From assembly GCA_029070945.1 (NCBI GenBank), contig JAIEBK010000036.1:9571-44387 (forward strand): DNA of 34,817 nucleotides. The letters run 5' to 3'. This DNA is from Muribaculaceae bacterium (GTDB lineage: Bacteria; Bacteroidota; Bacteroidia; Bacteroidales; Muribaculaceae). Positions 18,542-28,381 of the stretch are shown piece by piece. The notes beneath the pieces were generated by a model. The model was not told where the DNA came from. It saw only the letters and a list, made by a program, of their open reading frames with translations, and ran no database searches. The stretch's first letter is position 1, and every line of letters starts with the position of its first letter. Made by a program: the position numbers and the translations under genes.

Positions 18542-20431
18542 ATGATACTTTGCATCACGGAGAAACCGAGCGTAGGCGCTGACATAGCCAAAATACTTGG
18601 AGCTGAAGTCAGAAGAGACGGATACTTCGAGGGTGGGGACTATTGTGTCACCTGGACATTCGGCCACCTATGTGAGCTTAAGGATCCGGCCGACTATACA
18701 CCCGACTGGAAAAGATGGTCATTGTCGGCATTGCCGATGATCCCGGAGCGATTCGGCATTAAACTTAAAGATGACAAAGGGATCCAGCATCAGTTTGAAG
18801 TGATCGAGCGCCTTATACGTCGCTGCGACAAGGTGATAAACTGCGGTGATGCCGGCCAGGAGGGTGAGCTTATCCAGCGCTGGGTGATGCAGAAAGCAGG
18901 ATGCGACAAACCGGTGGAGAGGCTATGGATATCATCGCTTACGGATGAATCCATCCGTGAAGGATTCGAGCATCTGCGTCCGCAGAAGGATCTTGAGAGC
19001 CTTTATGTGGCCGGACTCTGCCGTGCTATAGGCGACTGGATACTGGGCATAAACGCTACGCGGCTGTATACGCTGAAATACGCGGAGAAACGTGACGGAT
19101 ACGGCAATGCCAATGTGCTTTCAGTAGGCCGTGTGCAGACTCCAACCCTCGCCCTTGTGGTCAACCGCCAGAAAGAGATAGAGAATTTCGTCCCTACCAC
19201 GACATTTGAGCTTCGCACGGACTATCGCGGAGTAATATTCACATCAAATGTCAAACCTTTTAAAACCGAGGAGGAGGGACAGGCAAAACTTCAGGAAGCG
19301 GCAGAAAGTGAGTTTGAAGTGCTTGATGTGACTAAGAAAAAGGTGAAGGAAGCACCCCCGAGACTTTTCGACCTCACCAGTCTTCAGGTAGAGGCAAACA
19401 AGAAATACGGACTTAGCGCTGACGAGACACTGAAGACCATTCAGGCCCTCTACGAAAAGAAACTTACTACATATCCGCGTGTAGACACTACATATCTGAC
19501 AGACGACGTCTATCTTAAGTGCGGACCGATACTCAATGGTCTTGGATATTATCAGGAGATACTAAAACCCTTACGCGGTAAAAAGCTAAAGAAGAGCAAT
19601 AAGGTGTTTGACAACTCGAAAGTGACTGACCACCACGCTATCATACCTACGGGAATGCCGGCCCAGATGCTTTCGAAACCGGAATGGCAGGTCTATGATC
19701 TCGTAGCCCGTCGCTTCATATCAGTTTTCTTCCCCGACTGCGTCTTTGATCAGACACAAATCAAGGGCAAATCCGGCAAAATTGAGTTCAAGGCATCAGG
19801 AAAAAGAATTGCGGAGCCGGGATGGAAAAGCGTGTATGAATGGAATAACGGTAAAGACAATAACGTCGCCGATGTTCAGACTCAAGGTGATACTTCAGAT
19901 GATCCTAAAGAGCAGAATAATGCCCTTCCGGAATTCAGCAAGGGTGAGAAAGGACCTCATAAGCCGTTCTTAGGTAAGAAGACCACCTCTCCCCCGAGCT
20001 ATTACACAGAGGGCACACTGCTTAAAGCCATGGAGACAGCGGGAGCCTCAGTTGATGACGAGGAACTGCGTGAAGCGCTAAAGGCAAATGGCATCGGGCG
20101 CCCGTCGACCCGCGCCGCCATTATAGAGATACTTTACAAGCGGGCCTATATAAGAAAACAAGGTAAGTCGCTGCGTGCTACAGATGCAGGTATCGAACTT
20201 ATCGGACTCATTAAAGAGGAACTCCTGAAGAGCGCCAAACTGACAGGAATTTGGGAAGGTCGTCTGCGCGCCATTGAGCGAGGCGACTATGACGCATCGG
20301 AATTCATCGCTCAGCAGAAAGGGATGATCAATGAGATAACGCTGTCAGTGCTCCGGGATCCTTCAAACCGCCGTATAGCCCAGGTAGTGGAAGCTGAGAA
20401 ACCTAAGAAAAAGAAAAAGTCTGATAAATGA
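18542..20431 (+). CDS. topB: DNA topoisomerase III (type IA)
   Basis: 629 aa; TEKPSVGADIAKIL, NCGDAGQEGELI, SVGRVQTPTLALVV, YPRVDTTYL active-site Tyr region, GIGRPSTRAAII. Confidence 0.95.
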   Translation: MILCITEKPSVGADIAKILGAEVRRDGYFEGGDYCVTWTFGHLCELKDPADYTPDWKRWSLSALPMIPERFGIKLKDDKGIQHQFEVIERLIRRCDKVINCGDAGQEGELIQRWVMQKAGCDKPVERLWISSLTDESIREGFEHLRPQKDLESLYVAGLCRAIGDWILGINATRLYTLKYAEKRDGYGNANVLSVGRVQTPTLALVVNRQKEIENFVPTTTFELRTDYRGVIFTSNVKPFKTEEEGQAKLQEAAESEFEVLDVTKKKVKEAPPRLFDLTSLQVEANKKYGLSADETLKTIQALYEKKLTTYPRVDTTYLTDDVYLKCGPILNGLGYYQEILKPLRGKKLKKSNKVFDNSKVTDHHAIIPTGMPAQMLSKPEWQVYDLVARRFISVFFPDCVFDQTQIKGKSGKIEFKASGKRIAEPGWKSVYEWNNGKDNNVADVQTQGDTSDDPKEQNNALPEFSKGEKGPHKPFLGKKTTSPPSYYTEGTLLKAMETAGASVDDEELREALKANGIGRPSTRAAIIEILYKRAYIRKQGKSLRATDAGIELIGLIKEELLKSAKLTGIWEGRLRAIERGDYDASEFIAQQKGMINEITLSVLRDPSNRRIAQVVEAEKPKKKKKSDK

Positions 20432-20598
20432 GTGTCACGCTGCAATATGTCATAATAGGCATCATTCTTATGTCGTCAGCCATATGGATTGCCGTCAGGA
20501 TTAAGAGAAAGAAGCAAGGAAAAGACTCCGTATGCTGCGGATGCAGCCTCCATGACTCATGCAGACAAAAGAAAAAAATTAAAGTCGGCGGTCATTGA
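20428..20598 (+). CDS. FeoB-associated-like Cys-rich small membrane protein
   Basis: 56 aa, not in the ORF track: MSVTLQYVIIGIILMSSAIWIAVRIKRKKQGKDSVCCGCSLHDSCRQKKKIKVGGH; one N-terminal TM plus CCGCxLxxxC; ATGA overlap with topB. Confidence 0.75.
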   Translation: MSVTLQYVIIGIILMSSAIWIAVRIKRKKQGKDSVCCGCSLHDSCRQKKKIKVGGH

Positions 20599-20611
20599 AT
20601 CGCCGACTTTT
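20581..20611. terminator. Bidirectional intrinsic terminator between convergent genes
   Basis: Perfect 10-bp stem AAAGTCGGCG (20581-20590) / CGCCGACTTT (20601-20610), 10-nt loop, flanked by A-run upstream and T-run downstream. Confidence 0.88.
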
Positions 20612-20625
20612 CATCTTTATTCAAG

Positions 20626-22512
20626 TCACTGGAACATGGAATTACTGTAGATTCCGAAATCTCGGTTACTTTTCGGAAGCATAGGAGTTAGATCGGGATT
20701 GCGTTCCGGTTGCCATGTCCGGATCTTTATGACTGGCTTGTCAGCATCGTTGAGGTCAACAAAGAGGAAGAGATAACCCTGGTCTCCGTAATGCTCGGAA
20801 TAATAATCCTGCCTGATCTGTATGCCAAACGTATCTCCGCCATAGGCTGCCTTTTGCACGTCGTTGTCTGAAAAGTTTATGTTCACATATTCATTACTCT
20901 CGAAACATCGTTTCAACTGATCTATGTAATCAGATTTACTTTTCCGAGCATACTCATATTTAGGAACGATACTAATACCAAATCCATCTCCGGGCATTTT
21001 CTTCACCTGCTCGAGCTTATGGCCTACTATGATGTACGCGTTCTCGTCGAAGATGCTGTTAATATAGTCAAGTCGTTTGAGTGCAAATGCTGTCTTGTAG
21101 TTTTCAAGAAAAGTAACGATTACCATCTTTACGGAGTCACTCCATGCACCGACACCCTGTTCGAAGATATCCTTCCTTGCAGACTCACCAAGCCCGAACG
21201 CAACGCTCTCTATCTTCTTTTCGGGTGAGAAAGTGAAGGTCACATCTTCTATGAAAGTGCGCTTGTTGTTCTTGAAGTCGAAACGCATTGGAATACATCT
21301 TGCCACTACTCTTTCACCGAACGGATAGAATCCGACTTCAGGACTGCCGAGTACGTAAGCTTGTCCGTAACCGAGAAGTTTATCGAACATGTCAAGTCCA
21401 TCTTCCGTGAAATAAGACGGATCAGGCTTATAGCTCTTGTCAATAACTGATTTCAGCACTTTGTCAATTACCGCCTGATATTCTTTTGCGTCTTTTTTGT
21501 CAAGCTTAGTCATTTTCTCACGTTTACCTATGGATGCTAAAGAATTGAATTCCTTTTTCGCCTCTCTATCAGGCTTTAAAGCCTTGCCCTCAACACCTAT
21601 GATCTTTCTTGCTTCCGGAAATTCTTGGGGTTTGAAATCTCCGATTATCATCTCCAGCTCCTTATCACTCCTACTGGCTTCCTTGTAACTTGTCTCTATC
21701 ACAAGCATTACGTCTTCAACCGTCATATCTTCCGGGAAAGAAAGTTGTCCAAGCCCTCCCTTGGCACTATTGATAGAGGAAGTAGTCTTTCCATTCCAAT
21801 AGGTGAAGTCAATACCGGCCGCAGGCTTATCCTTATACTTGAAGAGCACGTCTACCGTATTATCATCGCCTTTCTTAGCCACAGACACCTCGACATCCTT
21901 AAGGATCTCCGTCATACGGCTGGGAATCCAGTTGATAAGTAACCGGTCATCTCCGTCAATTTTCATTTTGACTCCACCGGGATACTGAAGTGAATGAAGA
22001 AGCACATAGGCCCAATTAAGAAAACGGAGCGCATTGTCTACTCTTCCCTTCTGTTCGGCACGCAGTGATTCTCGGACATAATCTTCCACTCGGTCCTGAC
22101 GGTGAGCAAATATCTTGTCGAGTTCAGATCGGAGCATGTATTTTAGCTGGTAATACCTACCGTTCTTGTCTCGCCAGTTTAATGTCTGGGTATTGTTTAC
22201 CGTGACTTGAGAATAGGAGTTCATGATCATGCTCACGTCAGACTTCAATTCCAGCTTACCGTTGTTGTTAATTTCATGTTCCAGTATATTGAATGAGGAA
22301 TTGACAGTCGTACCGATTTTGCCAAGGAGGCTTTGCAAGGCATTCCGGTCGGCGTCGGCGGGGGTAGCACCCTCGCCTTCGCCGTAAATGAAATCCGTCA
22401 TTCCTTTTATCACCTCAACTTTTTGCAACACCTCTTTTTTCTGGGCTGACAGAGAGACCTGACAGAGCAATCCTGCCATGAGAAATAAAATCAGTCTAAA
22501 TGAACTTTTCAT
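20626..22512 (-). CDS. LPP20-like secreted/periplasmic protein
   Basis: 628 aa; signal peptide, then GEGEGATPADADRNALQSLLGKI typical of LPP20-type domains; ATGA overlap with the upstream gene. Confidence 0.6.
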   Translation of the reverse strand: MKSSFRLILFLMAGLLCQVSLSAQKKEVLQKVEVIKGMTDFIYGEGEGATPADADRNALQSLLGKIGTTVNSSFNILEHEINNNGKLELKSDVSMIMNSYSQVTVNNTQTLNWRDKNGRYYQLKYMLRSELDKIFAHRQDRVEDYVRESLRAEQKGRVDNALRFLNWAYVLLHSLQYPGGVKMKIDGDDRLLINWIPSRMTEILKDVEVSVAKKGDDNTVDVLFKYKDKPAAGIDFTYWNGKTTSSINSAKGGLGQLSFPEDMTVEDVMLVIETSYKEASRSDKELEMIIGDFKPQEFPEARKIIGVEGKALKPDREAKKEFNSLASIGKREKMTKLDKKDAKEYQAVIDKVLKSVIDKSYKPDPSYFTEDGLDMFDKLLGYGQAYVLGSPEVGFYPFGERVVARCIPMRFDFKNNKRTFIEDVTFTFSPEKKIESVAFGLGESARKDIFEQGVGAWSDSVKMVIVTFLENYKTAFALKRLDYINSIFDENAYIIVGHKLEQVKKMPGDGFGISIVPKYEYARKSKSDYIDQLKRCFESNEYVNINFSDNDVQKAAYGGDTFGIQIRQDYYSEHYGDQGYLFLFVDLNDADKPVIKIRTWQPERNPDLTPMLPKSNRDFGIYSNSMFQ

Positions 22513-25500
22513 CCTTTTACCAATATTTTTGTGGTTCCTACGAAATAAATACCCGGAGTGATATCATAGACTCTTTCAGTCTCTCCTGCATTTACATCTA
22601 CTATACGGATCAGCTGTCCTACCATGTCATATATCCTAAGCTTCATTGCGATCGAACTCCGTATGCATATTGAATATTTTTCACTCCAGATACAGGTGCC
22701 GTAATTATCAATTAGGCCCTCAACCGAAGACTGATCGAATACCGGTATGGCTCTCACACCCTGACTTTCAACATAGCATTCAAAAGGTTCGATATCCCTT
22801 TCATTGGATATAAAGATACCGCCGGGTTGATATTCCTGATTCATATAAGTAGTTGGAGCCTCATTGATAGTCAGTTTTCCCTCCTCCTTGCAGATCCAAC
22901 TATAGTTGCCGGATACAGAACGTCCAACTCCGAAAGAATACTGCATATCTATTTCAGAAGGAGTCATCGGAACCGTAACAACCTTAGAACTAAACACTAC
23001 ATCACTATTAACTACGAATTCACTTGCATAGTAAGGATGATTAGGCATAGCTATCAGATATGGAGTATTAGCGAATATTGAAGTCTCCGCCTTCCATTCC
23101 GTATCATTCGCACCGAACAACCAGAAGGGGCATTCTCCCTTATTAGTGTCGACATCATCTCCGAACGGCTTAAGCACTCTTCCCGCACTTTCTATTTTCT
23201 GGATATTGAAAGGAACGACCATTGTCTCCCATCCGGATCCGAATCCGCCGATCTGGGTTTGCTTGGTAAAGGCTCGGGTAAATGAAATATTCTCAGCAGT
23301 AAACTCTTTATGTGCATGAAAAGGCAATCCATGACGGAGAGTTATGCTTTCCGCACGCCCGGTCCCGGTGATAACTACATTCTTAACCACTCCATTTGAA
23401 TTCGCCACAGCAGCTGATGCGTTGTTGGCGTTTCTAACGTAAAGTAGAAGGTTGGAGTTTTCAAGTCCGCTTAGTAGGGTTGCAGGAACAAGATCATCGC
23501 TCGTTATCTCCAAAGCACATAAAGAAGAGTTTGCAGATCCGAAGATATTGCTACCGATTCGGCTCATCTGCTTTGGTAGAACAATGGATCTAAAATTACC
23601 CGCATCTAATGCACCGGTAGGGATATAAGAATCAGTAACATTCATAAGATCAAGATGCCTGAGATTCGTGAATGTTCTCAGGAACTCATAGTCTCCCGAG
23701 TCTTCCGTAGATAATCCAATCAACGGACCATGCAGGGTCAAGGAAGGAATGTTCGACTTGTCGGGACACCATCCGAATGCATCTTTCAAGGCACCGGGTC
23801 GCGATGTATAAGCATCTGTCTCGTCAGCATAATACTCGGGTGTAAATTCCATTACTTCTGAGTCAGCTGCATCAGTACGCAAAGCTATTGCTCTGATCTG
23901 AGTGAGCCCTTCCATATCTATCTTACCTGTGTACATGCTTCCCTCGCGGATATCCGTGGTTGATTGACCTAAGACATAGCGTATCATAGAACCTTCTTCA
24001 GCTTTCAGAGTAAGATAGCGACCGTCAAATACATCCTTCTCAGGACGCTGGCATCTTACATATCCAATCGGACATGATTCGGCCTCAGCCGGAATAAGTT
24101 CACCTTCAAAGGCTACAGCTCTGACCGTACAGCTTTCTGACACTGTAAACGGATTCTCATAAACCATTGATGTAGCGTCCGGTCGTGAACCGTCAGTAGT
24201 ATATCTTACAGTCTGGGATGATTTCTTTTTTATGGTGACAGTGAATAGTTCCGCGGATATCTGAGGAATATCAGTATGACCGAGACGAACTTTATCCGAA
24301 GGTATATAACCTTTTTTGTATGTATAAGCATTAACTATACTGTTATATGCAACCTTTACGCGTCTTGGATTATTATCCTCCGGTTTTAGTTCAGTATTAT
24401 TTTCATCAGTAAACCTTATTTCAACATTACTATCATCATGTTCTGCTATGACATACCCATCTGAATATCTAATTGTCGGCTCTTTTAAAACATAGTCGCT
24501 TTTGAAGAAGTCAAAGGATTCCGATCTTCTGTAGCCTTCCGCCTCAGCATATGTATAGATAGTCCGTGCTTCCCTGATGTCAATACCATCTGGCATTGAG
24601 TTTACATCATATACTTGCCTATTGTAATCAGTAATACCTTGATTAAGGCTATAATATATGACAGCATTTGGTGTTTTTGAGATCAGTACCAGATACTCTT
24701 TACTTATATCGACGATTTCCGGTTTCTCTACTTGATCCATCACCTTAACCGCATCTGCTTCAGCCGGAATCATACCTTCCTTAAAAGCAGTAGCACGCAA
24801 TATGCATGCTGAAGTCTCGAATTTTTTATCGTTATACTTAGAGCACCTTTTAGTAGGTAAACTGCCGTCCGTAGTATAGTAGACCTCCCCATCTGCATGT
24901 TCTATCTCCACAGTATAGCCATCGACTTTGATAACCGGCTTTGATACAGGAATCATAATTGCTAAATTCGAATCGTTATATCCTCTCTTTCTGGCATATG
25001 CCTTAACTGTTGAATTGTATGCAGGGATAAAACGTAGATGGTTAGAAGCAATCGTATCAAACGTTAACTCCTGAACAGGCTGAACATCTATGACAATTTC
25101 GACATCTTCCATATTGTGGGTCACATGGAGATAATCATCAGCCTCATACCTCATTATAGGACTGACAAGATCATATTCGTTTTTGTTAACAATAACCCTA
25201 TCGGAATCGGTATAACCATCTGCCTGAACCCATGTAGTGATGATGTTCTCTCCATTAAAATCTATTCCTTCCGGATGCTCCTCTGTCTTGTATTCCAATG
25301 CTGATGCAGGGTCGAAGTTACCTAAATTATATTTTATAACACCTCCCGGCATTTCCGATGAAATAACCAAGCGCGAGTTGTCATAGTGCGTCTTTGGCTT
25401 CAAAGCCTTCACCCAATCGGTATAGTGCGACACCACTACAGAACGTACTTTACCATCGGTCTCCGCGTATGCCTGAAGAGTCTGATTTCCACTTAAAGGT

Positions 25501-27347
25501 CCACCGGGAAGTTCGATCCAACTTTCGCCACAATCCTTCCATTCATCTGCAACAACCTCCTCGCCATAAGTACTTGTTTTCTTTCCATTAACAATACGAT
25601 ATTTAGCATTGCCTTCCGGCACAGAAAGCTGCACATAGTTTTTGATAGCACTTACATCACCCATATTTTCACCTTCCGTCTTGGTGCCTGACAGTATGGG
25701 GGCTTGAGTGACATAGTCATTATGGCGTATAGTAACAGACAGAATTTCAGAATCAGCAAGCAGATTCTTTGTGCTAAAGGCCTTCAATGAAGTACCGTCT
25801 TCAATCACTATAGGATTTCCGTCATAAGTTACTCTCTGCCCGGCATCGTAAAGAAGTTTATCGCTAATTTCGCCCTTACCTAAGACATAGTATGTAGTGA
25901 CACCCTCAACGCTATTGGTAAATATGAACTCATTCAATTCTTTACCTCCGTAGAATTCGAGTTGAGGCTTGGGAAGACGCATGTTTTGATCACTGATGGT
26001 CATATCCGCTACTTCAGATGGTTTTAAATCATCGTATTCAGCGATTGCCATTACCCGTGTAAACTTCTCGAGCTTGATCGGACCATTATATTCAAGTCTC
26101 TTGTCATTCCCGCTGATAGGCTGATTTCCATCAAGAGTATAATAGATTTTCGCTCTCTGATCTGCACATGAAATGGTAACCTCCCACGTGGCACTGTTGA
26201 ATGAAATTACCGGCTTTGGAAGTTTGTTGTCTTCATACATTATCCTCAGAAAGACATCGTCATCACGATTATACGCATCTTTCTTTGTATCATATAAGAT
26301 AGCAACAAACTGTCGATTACTAAGGCTGGAATCCGTTAACTTTGTAGTTTCCCCTTTTTTAAGCAAGAACGTCTTGACCAAAGCGAGATTTGAGTCCTTA
26401 GACGTATCGACTCTGTATAATCCCATACTGCAATCCTGCGATGCCTTCAGATAAAATGTCGATATTTCGCCGCATGTAAACCTATATGCCTTGAAGTTAT
26501 TGTTGTCAGTCTTTTTGAAGGAATAATCGCAAGGAACTGCAACTGAATCCGTAAGAAGTTTAGTTGTCACAGAATGCTCATATTCCGAGAGAATTGGCAT
26601 ACCCCATTCATTATTCTCGGAAAGCATCTGAAAAGAAGTGACGAACTTACCGGCAGCAGACATAGTTATAGATTTCTCTCCTGTACGATAGGTGAATTCA
26701 CGTGAATTTACTGTTCCCAACTCAGGATTATCCGGCATTTCTGTTGTTAAAGTAAAGTCTGAGTTATTAGGAACGATTCCGCTTGTCAATATATTATTGT
26801 TTATCAGAACACGATAAGACACAGCAATACTCGAAGACTTATCGGGAGCTGAAGGTATAGAGAAATACCTCATCATCATGCTACCCCATTGATTATATTT
26901 ATTGGCCATACGGTATTGCAGTGCGTGGCCCCCTTCAGAAAGTTCGTTTACATTGACTTCCAGGGAATTTGATTGACCGCTGTATGGTAGGGTATTCTTC
27001 ACCCTTGATGGTTCGTCGTTATCAAACCAATACTGAATCAAAACCGGTTCTGTCGCTTCCTTTGGATCTATATGAGGTGTTGTAGATGGCACAACGAAAT
27101 AGCTCGTCATGATACTACCCCATTTCTTATCCTTATCGGCCATACGGAAGTTTACAGCGTGCCCACCCTCGGAAAGACCACCTGCGTCTATAATCAATTG
27201 GTTTGACTGCGCACTATAGAGATGGGTATTTATTAATCTATATGTCTCGTCGTTGTCAAACCAATATTGATAAAAAGCGGGGGCCGGCGAGGATGCAAGA
27301 GCACTTAATGATACCAGCAAGACACCTGTCTTTAGAAATGTCTTCAT
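22509..27347 (-). CDS. Large secreted multi-repeat protein: YWFDND repeats, chitobiase C-terminal-like (CHB_HEX_C) repeats, LRR-like segment, T9SS type A-like C-terminal domain
   Basis: ORF track start is 27386, but MKTFLKTGVLLVSLSALASS gives a better start at 27347; repeats such as VYYTTDGSLPT, VRYTTDGSRPD, IYYTLDGNQPI; tail KLRIYDMVGQLIRIVDVNAGETERVYDITPGIYFVGTTKILVKG. Confidence 0.8.
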   Translation of the reverse strand: MKTFLKTGVLLVSLSALASSPAPAFYQYWFDNDETYRLINTHLYSAQSNQLIIDAGGLSEGGHAVNFRMADKDKKWGSIMTSYFVVPSTTPHIDPKEATEPVLIQYWFDNDEPSRVKNTLPYSGQSNSLEVNVNELSEGGHALQYRMANKYNQWGSMMMRYFSIPSAPDKSSSIAVSYRVLINNNILTSGIVPNNSDFTLTTEMPDNPELGTVNSREFTYRTGEKSITMSAAGKFVTSFQMLSENNEWGMPILSEYEHSVTTKLLTDSVAVPCDYSFKKTDNNNFKAYRFTCGEISTFYLKASQDCSMGLYRVDTSKDSNLALVKTFLLKKGETTKLTDSSLSNRQFVAILYDTKKDAYNRDDDVFLRIMYEDNKLPKPVISFNSATWEVTISCADQRAKIYYTLDGNQPISGNDKRLEYNGPIKLEKFTRVMAIAEYDDLKPSEVADMTISDQNMRLPKPQLEFYGGKELNEFIFTNSVEGVTTYYVLGKGEISDKLLYDAGQRVTYDGNPIVIEDGTSLKAFSTKNLLADSEILSVTIRHNDYVTQAPILSGTKTEGENMGDVSAIKNYVQLSVPEGNAKYRIVNGKKTSTYGEEVVADEWKDCGESWIELPGGPLSGNQTLQAYAETDGKVRSVVVSHYTDWVKALKPKTHYDNSRLVISSEMPGGVIKYNLGNFDPASALEYKTEEHPEGIDFNGENIITTWVQADGYTDSDRVIVNKNEYDLVSPIMRYEADDYLHVTHNMEDVEIVIDVQPVQELTFDTIASNHLRFIPAYNSTVKAYARKRGYNDSNLAIMIPVSKPVIKVDGYTVEIEHADGEVYYTTDGSLPTKRCSKYNDKKFETSACILRATAFKEGMIPAEADAVKVMDQVEKPEIVDISKEYLVLISKTPNAVIYYSLNQGITDYNRQVYDVNSMPDGIDIREARTIYTYAEAEGYRRSESFDFFKSDYVLKEPTIRYSDGYVIAEHDDSNVEIRFTDENNTELKPEDNNPRRVKVAYNSIVNAYTYKKGYIPSDKVRLGHTDIPQISAELFTVTIKKKSSQTVRYTTDGSRPDATSMVYENPFTVSESCTVRAVAFEGELIPAEAESCPIGYVRCQRPEKDVFDGRYLTLKAEEGSMIRYVLGQSTTDIREGSMYTGKIDMEGLTQIRAIALRTDAADSEVMEFTPEYYADETDAYTSRPGALKDAFGWCPDKSNIPSLTLHGPLIGLSTEDSGDYEFLRTFTNLRHLDLMNVTDSYIPTGALDAGNFRSIVLPKQMSRIGSNIFGSANSSLCALEITSDDLVPATLLSGLENSNLLLYVRNANNASAAVANSNGVVKNVVITGTGRAESITLRHGLPFHAHKEFTAENISFTRAFTKQTQIGGFGSGWETMVVPFNIQKIESAGRVLKPFGDDVDTNKGECPFWLFGANDTEWKAETSIFANTPYLIAMPNHPYYASEFVVNSDVVFSSKVVTVPMTPSEIDMQYSFGVGRSVSGNYSWICKEEGKLTINEAPTTYMNQEYQPGGIFISNERDIEPFECYVESQGVRAIPVFDQSSVEGLIDNYGTCIWSEKYSICIRSSIAMKLRIYDMVGQLIRIVDVNAGETERVYDITPGIYFVGTTKILVKG
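26853..27269 (-). repeat. Two about 61-aa tandem units (QYWFDND...SEGGHA...WGS), at 27087-27269 and 26853-27035
   Basis: Direct reading of the translation; both units begin QYWFDNDE and contain LSEGGHA and WGSxM. Confidence 0.88.
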
Positions 27348-27382
27348 TCTAATAAAATTAAATAAGTAAAAACATTCACTCC

Positions 27383-28342
27383 TCATTCGCCTATCCGCTT
27401 CACCGTAATGGTCAGCTTTTTATTTAATGAGTCATATTCAACATAGCTTTTTGGTTTGCCGGTATTGGAATCAATCGAAGTATCAGGAGTCGGATACTGG
27501 GGAAATAGAGTATAAGGAGTTTGACCACCCAATGTTCCATACACAGTTCCGTCATCACATTTTCCAAGAGATGATGGATTATCATCTACTCTGTCGAGAT
27601 CAGAATTTATACGAAAGCAATTTTCAAGTACACATTGGGTGCCAGAAAAGTCAGTTTCATACAGAGAATATTTAATCAATCCAATAACATCTGAACTAAT
27701 TCGGCTAATCGAACAATGTTCTAAAGTTGCAACCCCAGAACTGTCACACCCTCCCTCCAATACAGCAATCTTAGTATTGTTAATAGTTGCTTTTTTAGTA
27801 GAAAAGTTTTTAAGAGACAATTGATAGAAACTACATCTATCAATAATCAAATTATCCACTACAAATGTCTTCTCTTGACTATTTCCTTTGTCAATATACC
27901 CACTTTTAACATTTACAAACTTTAAATCTCTGAGATCGGAAGAAGGCATTATACGACGATCTGATGGAAATTCGATGCCTTCAAAACTAAAGACTTTCTT
28001 CATGTGATCTAATGAGGGATCAATATTAAGAAAGATATACTTATTTCCACTTAGTTTGGTTCCTCCTTCTTGAGCTCCAGCACCAATGAATGTTAATGGC
28101 TTATTTATCTGACACCATTGATAATTATTATTATATGTTGGAAGAACACTAATATCAATAGTTCCAGAACCGAAATAAACAGTATCATTGACTTCAGCAT
28201 CTTCAATTACTTTGTGAAGTTGATCATATGAATAGAACTTCAGTTCGCTTCCCTTATTATAGGATAGTACTATGCCGGCATTCTGTGCCATAGCTGTCAT
28301 GACCATTATGATAGTCGCAAAGAGAGTAAGAAAATGTTTCAT
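27383..28342 (-). CDS. Secreted right-handed beta-helix-like protein
   Basis: 319 aa; signal peptide; rung-like ATINNTKIAVLEGGC / ATLEHCSISRIS / CVLENCFRI pattern. Confidence 0.6.
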   Translation of the reverse strand: MKHFLTLFATIIMVMTAMAQNAGIVLSYNKGSELKFYSYDQLHKVIEDAEVNDTVYFGSGTIDISVLPTYNNNYQWCQINKPLTFIGAGAQEGGTKLSGNKYIFLNIDPSLDHMKKVFSFEGIEFPSDRRIMPSSDLRDLKFVNVKSGYIDKGNSQEKTFVVDNLIIDRCSFYQLSLKNFSTKKATINNTKIAVLEGGCDSSGVATLEHCSISRISSDVIGLIKYSLYETDFSGTQCVLENCFRINSDLDRVDDNPSSLGKCDDGTVYGTLGGQTPYTLFPQYPTPDTSIDSNTGKPKSYVEYDSLNKKLTITVKRIGE

Positions 28343-28381
28343 ATTCTTTTTTTTGTTATGATTGTTATTTTTATTTGTTTC

